Part shown: piece after piece, positions 1 to 6,370 of the stretch
How the letters are laid out: each line of letters begins with the position of its first letter
How positions within the stretch are numbered: the first letter of the stretch is position 1
Assembly (NCBI GenBank): GCA_046759145.1
Contig: JBHIBR010000113.1
Span: 1 to 6,370, forward strand
Reading direction: 5' to 3'
DNA: 6,370 nucleotides
From: JBHIBR01 sp046759145 [NCBI: Nitrospinota bacterium]
GTDB taxonomy: Bacteria; UBA8248
Translations under genes and position numbers: made by a program
The notes under the pieces: model-generated
Told to the model about the DNA's origin: nothing
The model's input: the letters and a program-made list of their open reading frames with translations, nothing else
Databases searched by the model: none

Positions 1-1
1 G

Positions 2-88
2 GCGCAACGCCTCATCCGGGACTACCGCCGGGGGGGAGAGCAGCTCTTCCGGCCCTTGTTGTTGCCCGAGCGAGGGCCGGGCGCCTGA
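2..88 (+). CDS. tupA: C-terminal end of a probable tungstate-binding protein (TupA-like), truncated by window start
   Basis: Only the last 28 codons and the TGA stop (86-88) are present. The visible tail reads AQRLIRDYRRGGEQLFRPLL and then ends in LPERGPGA. Tungstate and molybdate periplasmic binding proteins of the TupA type commonly end with a 'gQ-lI-dY---G-qLF-P' motif after the last helix, and this tail matches that pattern. The family would capture tungstate in the periplasm and hand it to TupB/TupC. The permease and ATPase of that same transporter lie downstream at 2064-3412, which supports the call, but the darT-darG pair now stands between them. The identification rests on a short motif plus context; without the upstream sequence another binding protein or an unrelated tail cannot be excluded. 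Confidence 0.55.
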   Translation, partial: AQRLIRDYRRGGEQLFRPLLLPERGPGA

Positions 89-89
89 A

Positions 90-119
90 TTGACCCGGGT
101 GGGGTGGATTTTGTTGAAT
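90..119 (+). promoter_or_regulatory. Possible promoter for darT-darG
   Basis: TTGACC at 90-95 (5 of 6 to the -35 consensus) is followed after 18 bases by TTGAAT at 114-119 (4 of 6 to the -10 consensus). The stretch 107-130 is noticeably AT-rich compared with the flanks. A small perfect inverted repeat, GAAT-AA-ATTC (116-125), overlaps the -10 and the expected transcription start and could be an operator, but it is short enough to be chance. The -35 box nearly touches the preceding stop codon, so read-through from the upstream gene is also possible. Confidence 0.3.
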
Positions 120-172
120 AAATTCTGGATGATTGCGCGAGAAGGGAACGATTGGGGAAAGCCGCGTTGCAG

Positions 173-190
173 TCCCTCCGCCCGAGGGAG
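173..190 (+). promoter_or_regulatory. darT ribosome-binding site inside a short hairpin
   Basis: GAGGGAG (184-190) is a strong Shine-Dalgarno sequence 5 bases before the ATG at 196 and is the reason for choosing that start. The preceding TCCCTC (173-178) is perfectly complementary to GAGGGA (184-189) with a 5-base loop (CGCCC), so the site could be held in a 6-bp stem that lowers toxin translation. That regulatory effect is inference; the complementarity is directly visible. Confidence 0.5.
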
Positions 191-195
191 CGAGC

Positions 196-801
196 ATGCG
201 GCGTGAGGAGCTCGATGAGCTCCATTACACCGTCCCGATTGCGACTGTGCCTTCCATTCTCAAGCGGGGGATCCTATCGCACGAGCGGGCGAAGAGGATC
301 CCGCATCAATCGGTGGCGAACCCAAGAATCCAGGAAATTCGCCGCCGCGTTATGGTGCCGGGTGGGCGGCGGTTGCATGAGTACGTAAACCTATATTTTT
401 GTGCACGGAACCCGATGCTCCGTTGGGACGTGGGGCACTACCCGCATGAGACGCTTTGCGTGCTGAGAGTAGGACCAGGGGTGCTCGACCTGGCGGGTGT
501 AGTCATCACAGACCAAAACGCTGCGTCTACGAGGTATGCCCGCTTTGCCCCCGCTCCACACGGCCTAGAAATTGTGGACCGCGACATGGTATTCGCCGAG
601 TTTTGGACACATCCCTCCGACCAGATCGCCGAATGGCGCCACAGTTCGGCCAAATGCGCGGAGGTTCTCGTTCCCGATTGTGTGGACCCGCGGTACATCT
701 TCGGTGCCTACGTTTCGTGCGAACACGCCAGGACGGAATTGCAGGGAAGGGCGCCAAGTCTCGATGTGACGGTTGATCCCCCCATGTTCTTTCGCCCCTA
801 G
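196..801 (+). CDS. darT: DarT-like toxin: DNA ADP-ribosyltransferase (DUF4433 family)
   Basis: The 201-residue product matches the DarT fold in length and motif order. An N-terminal NAD-pocket segment 'LHYTVPIATVPSILKRGILS' spans residues 9-28. The conserved block RR-VMVPGGRRLHEYVNLYF plus ARNPML lies around 50-75. ITDQNAAS is at 104-111. The C-terminal KCAEVLVPD at 153-161 should carry the catalytic glutamate, E156, equivalent by motif to the essential Glu of characterised DarT proteins. The family transfers ADP-ribose from NAD to thymidine bases in single-stranded DNA, blocking replication; related systems act against phage. The motifs expected for activity are all present, so the gene looks intact. 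An in-frame ATG at 133 exists, but the strong ribosome-binding site and family alignment favour 196. darG follows after 10 bases. Base composition is lower in GC than the genes on either side, suggesting acquisition. Target base preference cannot be read from sequence alone. Confidence 0.88.
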   Translation: MRREELDELHYTVPIATVPSILKRGILSHERAKRIPHQSVANPRIQEIRRRVMVPGGRRLHEYVNLYFCARNPMLRWDVGHYPHETLCVLRVGPGVLDLAGVVITDQNAASTRYARFAPAPHGLEIVDRDMVFAEFWTHPSDQIAEWRHSSAKCAEVLVPDCVDPRYIFGAYVSCEHARTELQGRAPSLDVTVDPPMFFRP

Positions 802-806
802 AGGTG
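800..806 (+). promoter_or_regulatory. darG ribosome-binding site overlapping the darT stop
   Basis: AGAGGTG at 800-806 precedes the ATG at 812 by 5 bases and shares its first two bases with the TAG stop of darT (799-801). This decides the darG start at 812 over the in-frame ATG at 773, which lies inside darT and would add residues that are not part of the macrodomain. The arrangement suggests that antitoxin translation is coupled to toxin translation. Confidence 0.6.
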
Positions 807-811
807 CTGCG

Positions 812-1939
812 ATGATAAGGGCCCTGGTTGGCGACATCCTAGAGTCCAAAGCGCAGACTCTCGTGAATACCGTTAATCGCGTTGGAGTCATGGGGAAGGG
901 GATCGCACTGGAGTTCAAGAAGCGGTTCCCGGATATGTACGAAGACTATGTTCAGCGGTGCAAAAAAGGGGAGGTGAAGCTCGGCAGGCCGTATCTTTTC
1001 CCAAGACTAACGCCTCCCTGGATTTTGAACTTCCCCACAAAGGACCACTGGCGGTCCGTGGCACAGCTAGACGACATCGTAGCTGGCTTGGAGTACCTCT
1101 TAGAGCACTACCGCGAGTGGGGTATCACTTCCCTGGCGGTTCCTCCTCTCGGATGCGGGCATGGACAGCTCGAGTGGCGAGTTGTTGGCCCTACCCTTTC
1201 CCGCTACCTGAGTCAGCTGGATATTCCGGTCGAGCTGTATGCTCCCTATGACACCCCCAAAGAAGAGCTTGAGAGCACGTTCCTGGCAGCACCGGCCGAC
1301 ATCGCAGGTGCAGGCCGTTCGCCCGCTCGAGCTCCGAGGCTCAACCCTGCATGGGTCGCGCTGGTGGAGATCCTGGCGCGGATCGAGCGAGAGCCTTACC
1401 ACTGGCCTGTCGGCCGAACAGCGTTCCAGAAAATCGCATACTTCGCCACTGAGTCAGGTCTACCCACGGGACTGCAACATGCCCGCGGCAGCTTTGGCCC
1501 TTTCGCACATGAATTGAAAGCGCTAACGACGAAATTGGTAAATAACGGTCTCATCCGGGAGGAGCGACTGGGGCACATGTTCTCCGTGAAAGTTGGTAGG
1601 ACCTATGAGGATGCTCTAAGAACCTACGAGGCTCAGATCCAGAAATGGGAGCCGACTATAGAGCGCATAACTGACCTCTTCCTCCGAATGCGCACCCAGG
1701 AAGCAGAAGTGGCCGCCACCGTCCATTTTGCGGCCCGCGAGCTCGCGAAGAGGGAAAAGCGCAAGCCATCTGAGGCCGAGGTGCTTGAAGAGGTGAAGCG
1801 GTGGAAGCTAAGGCGTCGCCCGCCTTTGAAGGAGAACGAAGTGGCTCGTGCCATCAGGAATCTGAATCTTTTGGACTGGCTGGATCTCCAGCCGAGCCCA
1901 GAGCTACCGCTTCCGGAGGACGCGCTGCCTGAAGTCTGA
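812..1939 (+). CDS. darG: DarG-like antitoxin: macrodomain ADP-ribosylglycohydrolase with C-terminal toxin-binding domain
   Basis: The 375-residue product has two parts. Residues 1-150 form a macrodomain: GDIL (7-10), VNTVN (18-22), GVMGKGIALEFKKRFP (25-40), NFPTKDHWR (73-81) and VPPLGCGHGQLEW (110-122). In the family this domain strips ADP-ribose from DNA thymidine; K77 sits where DarG enzymes have their functionally important lysine (by motif, from memory of the Thermus enzyme). After a linker, residues from about 170 to the end form the second domain, with TAFQKIAYF (203-211) and GSFGPFAHEL (226-235), a pattern reminiscent of DUF4065-like antitoxin domains, then a charged helical region. 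In DarG this part binds DarT directly and mimics its DNA substrate. The gene follows darT in the same transcript. Its second codon is ATA, rare in so GC-rich a background, and the 60-base row at 1501-1560 is 26/60 GC by hand count, supporting foreign origin. Both domains look complete. Confidence 0.9.
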   Translation: MIRALVGDILESKAQTLVNTVNRVGVMGKGIALEFKKRFPDMYEDYVQRCKKGEVKLGRPYLFPRLTPPWILNFPTKDHWRSVAQLDDIVAGLEYLLEHYREWGITSLAVPPLGCGHGQLEWRVVGPTLSRYLSQLDIPVELYAPYDTPKEELESTFLAAPADIAGAGRSPARAPRLNPAWVALVEILARIEREPYHWPVGRTAFQKIAYFATESGLPTGLQHARGSFGPFAHELKALTTKLVNNGLIREERLGHMFSVKVGRTYEDALRTYEAQIQKWEPTIERITDLFLRMRTQEAEVAATVHFAARELAKREKRKPSEAEVLEEVKRWKLRRRPPLKENEVARAIRNLNLLDWLDLQPSPELPLPEDALPEV

Positions 1940-2063
1940 AGCGAACCGGTCTCCCTAACGGATGTCAGTCCATCCAGCTTGGTCACTCACTCAATAGAAT
2001 GCCTGCCAAGTTTGCGAGGGCCCAGTCCTTGAACGCCCCCATGCTAATTGAGCGGGACTAAAC

Positions 2064-2750
2064 GTGGACTTCCTCTGGGAGGGACTCAAGCTCGCCTTCT
2101 GGCTCGTCGTCCGCCTCGACCCGGAGGTGTTCTCCACCGCCGCCCTGAGCCTGAGGCTCTCCCTCACGGCCACCCTGGCGGCGGCGCTCGTGGGTGTGCC
2201 TGCCGGTTACTTCCTCACCTTCCATCCCTTCCGCGGCCGGGGCTTCGTGGTGGGCGTTGTCCAGAGCCTGATGGGCCTCCCCACCGTCGTCGTGGGCCTC
2301 ACCTTCTACGCCCTCCTCTCCCGGGAGGGGCCGATGGGGGGACTGGGGCTTCTCTTCACGCCGGGGGCCGTAGTAATAGGTCTCGTGGTGCTCTCCCTTC
2401 CCATCGTCTGCTCCCTCTCCCTGGCCGCCATCCAGGCGGTGGACCCCCGGGTGCGCCCCACCGCCCTCACCCTCGGCGCCTCGCGCCTGCGGGTGGGGTG
2501 GACGGTGTGCCTGGAGGCGCGCTTCGCGCTGGCCGCTGCGCTGGTGGCCGCCTTCGGCCGGGTGGTGGCGGAGATCGGGATCGCCCTCATGCTGGGGGGC
2601 AACATCCGGGGCTACACCCGCACCCTCACCACCGCCATCGCGCTCGAGACCACCCGGGGGGAGCTGGGCTTCGCCGTAGCGCTGGGAATCGTGCTCATGT
2701 TCCTGGTGCTCGTCGCCAACCTCCTCTTCCGCGCCCTCCAGCGCTCGTGA
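2064..2750 (+). CDS. tupB: Tungstate ABC transporter permease
   Basis: The 228-residue product is an inner-membrane permease with about five hydrophobic segments (roughly residues 23-51, 60-84, 100-122, 154-178 and 202-223). The cytoplasmic EAA-type coupling loop, here TALTLGASRLRVG (133-145), contacts the ATPase. The stretch GGNIRGYTRTLTTAIALETT (178-197) is characteristic of TupB-type permeases and separates them from the molybdate permease ModB. The protein would form the translocation channel for tungstate delivered by TupA. The start is GTG at 2064, preceded by a weak GGGA (2054-2057); an ATG-initiated alternative in the correct frame is not evident. The gene overlaps the ATPase gene by 4 bases (GTGA), so the two are translationally coupled. 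GC is high again here (the row 2521-2580 is 46/60 by hand count), contrasting sharply with darTG immediately upstream. Confidence 0.85.
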   Translation: MDFLWEGLKLAFWLVVRLDPEVFSTAALSLRLSLTATLAAALVGVPAGYFLTFHPFRGRGFVVGVVQSLMGLPTVVVGLTFYALLSREGPMGGLGLLFTPGAVVIGLVVLSLPIVCSLSLAAIQAVDPRVRPTALTLGASRLRVGWTVCLEARFALAAALVAAFGRVVAEIGIALMLGGNIRGYTRTLTTAIALETTRGELGFAVALGIVLMFLVLVANLLFRALQRS

Positions 2751-3412
2751 GGTCCGGCGTGGGTTTTCGGGTCGAAGGCCTCCAGCAGCGCTATGACGGC
2801 CGTCTGGTGCTGGACATCCCTCGCCTCATCCTCCCGCGCGGGAGCTCCACCGTCCTCTTCGGCCCCAACGGGGCGGGGAAGAGCACCCTGCTGCGCCTCC
2901 TGGCCGCGGTCGAGGCGCCCAGCCGCGGGAGGGTGTTCTTTGACGGGAGACCCCTGGAGGGCGAGGCCACGCCCCTGGAGGTCCGCCGCCAGCTCACCCT
3001 GGTGATGCAGGAGCCTTTCCTCTTTAGGGGGAGCGTGCGGCGCAACGTCCTCTACGGCCTCCTGGCCCGGGGCGTGCCGCGCAGAGAGGCGGAGGCGAGG
3101 GCGCAGGCCGCCCTCGACCAGGTGGGGCTTGCGGGCTTCGAGGAGCGCTCTTCCCGCTCCCTCTCGGGGGGGGAAGCGCAGCGGGTGGCCCTCGCCCGGG
3201 CGCTGGCCCTGGGCACCCCCGCCCTCCTCCTCGATGAGCCGAGCGCCCATGTGGACGCGGAGAGCCTCGCGCGCATGCTCGAGATCCTGGGGGAGCTGCG
3301 GCGCCAGGGCCAAAGGACGCTCCTCTTCGCCACCCACCAGGAGACTCTCGCGGAGGGCCTCGCCGACCACATCGTGCGGCTCAACGGGGGAAAACTGGGG
3401 GGAGAGGAGTGA
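2747..3412 (+). CDS. tupC: Tungstate ABC transporter ATP-binding protein
   Basis: The 221-residue product carries every ABC ATPase motif in order: Walker A GPNGAGKST (39-47), Q-loop VMQEP (86-90), signature LSGGEAQRVALARAL (139-153), Walker B ALLLDEPSA (159-167), a D-loop variant SAHVD (166-170) in place of the usual SALD, and H-loop ATH (195-197). It should dimerise under TupB and power tungstate import. Length is that of a bare nucleotide-binding domain, with no extra C-terminal regulatory domain of the kind found in ModC. The chosen start is GTG at 2747, overlapping the tupB stop as GTGA; a second in-frame GTG at 2759 is possible. The tungstate assignment depends on the TupB-like partner, as the ATPase alone would not reveal the substrate. 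Confidence 0.85.
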   Translation: MRSGVGFRVEGLQQRYDGRLVLDIPRLILPRGSSTVLFGPNGAGKSTLLRLLAAVEAPSRGRVFFDGRPLEGEATPLEVRRQLTLVMQEPFLFRGSVRRNVLYGLLARGVPRREAEARAQAALDQVGLAGFEERSSRSLSGGEAQRVALARALALGTPALLLDEPSAHVDAESLARMLEILGELRRQGQRTLLFATHQETLAEGLADHIVRLNGGKLGGEE

Positions 3413-3419
3413 GGTGGAG

Positions 3420-3455
3420 AGGGCTCCCGGGGCTGATCCCGACTAGGAAAGCCCT
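3420..3455 (+). other. Imperfect hairpin between tupC and the sfsA remnant
   Basis: AGGGCT (3420-3425) pairs with AGCCCT (3450-3455), with an inner CGGG/CCCG pair closing a short loop. No T-tract follows, so it is not a convincing intrinsic terminator. It spans the AGGA (3445-3448) that would serve the old sfsA start. It may be a remnant of a terminator or a regulatory hairpin, or chance in GC-rich DNA. Confidence 0.25.
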
Positions 3456-3458
3456 CCC

Positions 3459-4132
3459 GTGCGCTTCTAGCGCCCCTGGGTAGAGGGCCGGTTCCTCGCG
3501 CGCGAGAACCGCTTTCGCGCCCTAGTGGCGGTGGGGGGGAGGCGCGTGCGAGCGCACGTGCCGAACTCGGGCCGCCTGGGGGAGGTCCTCTTTCGCGGCA
3601 ATCGGATCCTCCTCGCCCGAGCAGGAGGGAAGGGGCGGAAGACGGCCTTCGACCTCCTGATGGGCCCCCGGCCACCGGGCCGGGGCGATAGAGCCAGTTC
3701 TTCTAAGCCCCTGCGGGCAAGCGGGGCTCTGGAGAACCGGCCGCACCGGGGTGCGCGGTCGCACCGGCCACCGGGCCGGAGCGATAAGGCCCGTTCTTTT
3801 GGGCCCCCGTGGCCGAGAGGGGCTCAAAAGGAGCGGGGTTCCGGCGGCGGGCCCGTGCCCGCCCGGCCACCGGGCCGGGGCGATCACGCCCAAGCGGACC
3901 TCCCCGAGCAGCCTTTCCTGGAAGTCAAATCGGTCACTCTGGTGGAAGGAGGGACCGCCCTCTTCCCCAACGCGCCCTCCGCTTTGCGCCCCACGTCCGG
4001 GCGGACCCCCACTTCGCCCGAGCCCTCGATGAGGCCCGGCGGGCAGGGATGGGGGTTTTCGCCTACACATGCCGGGTGAGCCGGAGGGATATTGCCCTGG
4101 AGCGCCCCCTCTCCGTGGACCTGGGGCCCTGA
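3459..4132 (+). pseudogene. sfsA: Decayed sfsA (sugar fermentation stimulation protein family)
   Basis: Three blocks match the SfsA family in order. The N-terminal block, 3471-3660, reads VEGRFLARENRFRALVAV, then VRAHVPNSGRLGEVL and KTAFDLL. A middle block, about 3915-3973, reads FLEVKSVTLVEGGTALFPNA. The C-terminal block, 3974-4132, reads ALRFAPHVRADPHFARALDE and ends SRRDIALERPLSVDLGP. Three lesions are visible. The probable GTG start (3459) is followed by a TAG at codon 4 (3468-3470). The segment between KTAFDLL and FLEVKS, which in SfsA holds about 60 residues including the SR-DF motif of the nuclease-like core, is replaced by a GC-rich repeat array that keeps the frame. The last block is in a different frame after loss of about 33 codons (VTERG through the strand before RFAPH). 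No functional product is expected. The family's role is poorly defined (DNA-binding, nuclease-like fold). Sequencing error could explain the TAG but not the other two lesions. Confidence 0.8.
3669..3884. repeat. Three-copy palindromic repeat array with hairpin spacers
   Basis: A 21-base repeat occurs at 3669-3689, 3765-3785 and 3864-3884; copies 1 and 3 are identical and copy 2 has one G-to-A change. Its core CCGGCCACCGGGCCGG is itself self-complementary. Repeat starts are 96 and 99 bases apart, both multiples of three. Each spacer (75 and 78 bases) holds a long hairpin (3694-3740 and about 3790-3838) with an 11-base loop and then a small one (GCACC-GG-GGTGC at 3743-3754; GGCGGG-CCCGTG-CCCGCC at 3846-3863). 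The spacers share blocks such as GTTCTT and GGGGCTC but differ elsewhere. The array sits where the middle of sfsA should be. It resembles dispersed intergenic palindromic elements (REP-like), but the family is not recognised and no transposase is nearby. Confidence 0.75.
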
Positions 4133-4199
4133 TGAGGGCTGTCCCGCGCACTCCTGTCCTCCTTCGCCGGCGCGGCTGGGTGGATCGGCAAGAGGCACA

Positions 4200-4292
4200 G
4201 GAAAAATTTTCAGCATTAAAACTTGTAAAAACAAATAGTTGGAAAATTCCCTTCATTTTTTACTTGAAATCCCGGCCAGGAGGCCCTATCTT
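4200..4292 (+). promoter_or_regulatory. Promoter with AT-rich upstream region for the GAF protein-mreB operon
   Basis: TTGAAA (4264-4269, 5 of 6 to consensus) and TATCTT (4287-4292) are separated by exactly 17 bases, a good sigma-70-type promoter. Directly upstream, 4200-4263 is strongly AT-rich in otherwise GC-rich DNA, with A and T runs resembling an UP element that would recruit the polymerase alpha subunit. Two small inverted repeats, GAAAA-A-TTTTC (4201-4211) and GGAA-AA-TTCC (4241-4250), lie in it and may bind a regulator. Expected transcription start is near 4299, about 30 bases before the ATG at 4330. Confidence 0.55.
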
Positions 4293-4329
4293 TACGGATG
4301 TTCTCTCCCTCTGCCCCGGCCGACTCCGC

Positions 4330-6370
<2,041 letters not shown>

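Noticed and set aside
88-2051. AATTGA at 88-93 and 2046-2051 as a target-site duplication flanking darTG
   Set aside because: A six-base match between two intergenic stretches of about 100 bases is expected by chance; no longer repeat surrounds it.
1940-2063. Terminator or promoter in the darG-tupB gap
   Set aside because: No stem with T-tract is seen. TAGAAT (1995-2000) resembles a -10 box, but no -35 lies at proper spacing.
2048-3412. 454-codon frame as one fused ABC protein
   Set aside because: Its first half is an arginine/proline/glycine-rich shadow of tupB; only the part from 2747 is a real ATPase.
3669-3884. CRISPR array (three 21-base repeats with spacers)
   Set aside because: Spacers are 75-78 bases, related to each other and palindromic, and there are no cas genes. 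This fits a structured repeat element, not CRISPR.
3525-4079. 184-codon open frame as an intact gene
   Set aside because: It is the sfsA N-terminal and middle blocks joined through the repeat array, ending out of frame; it lacks the family core and C-terminus.
3522-4256. 244-codon minus-strand open frame containing repeated IAPARWP
   Set aside because: It is antisense to sfsA remnants and the repeat array; the peptide repeat is only the translated 21-base repeat.
4069-4329. N-terminal extension of the GAF protein
   Set aside because: The extension runs through the sfsA C-terminal block and the AT-rich promoter and shows no domain; transcription likely starts near 4299.

Overview
The window comes from a GC-rich bacterial chromosome. 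The mreB start at the right end points to a rod-shaped cell, and the ABC permease/ATPase pair and GAF-domain regulator are ordinary bacterial equipment. The phylum cannot be named from this sequence. All convincing genes read on the + strand.

Layout: (1) 2-88, the last 28 codons of a protein that looks like the tungstate-binding protein TupA. (2) 196-1939, a DarT-DarG toxin-antitoxin pair: a DNA ADP-ribosyltransferase toxin followed by a macrodomain antitoxin. It is visibly lower in GC than its surroundings. (3) 2064-3412, tungstate ABC permease (tupB) and ATPase (tupC), overlapping by 4 nt. (4) 3459-4132, a decayed sfsA gene carrying a nonsense codon, a central block replaced by three copies of a 21-bp repeat with associated hairpins, and a deletion with frameshift. 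(5) 4200-4329, a short AT-rich stretch with a good sigma-70-type promoter. (6) 4330-5760, a GAF-GAF-degenerate-GGDEF protein, whose stop overlaps (7) the start of mreB (5757 to the window end).

The main interpretation is that a tupABC tungstate-uptake operon has been split by a compact DarTG module placed between tupA and tupB. DarTG systems are toxin-antitoxin modules with reported anti-phage activity: DarT modifies thymidine in single-stranded DNA, and the DarG macrodomain removes the mark while its C-terminal domain binds the toxin. Downstream, the sfsA remnant hosts a palindromic repeat array whose two spacers keep the same hairpin layout despite sequence change. After that, an apparently independent promoter drives a regulator-like protein translationally coupled to the cell-shape protein MreB.

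No function here is entirely new at family level. The least ordinary points are the operon-splitting DarTG position, the repeat array inside sfsA, and the non-catalytic GGDEF protein coupled to mreB.
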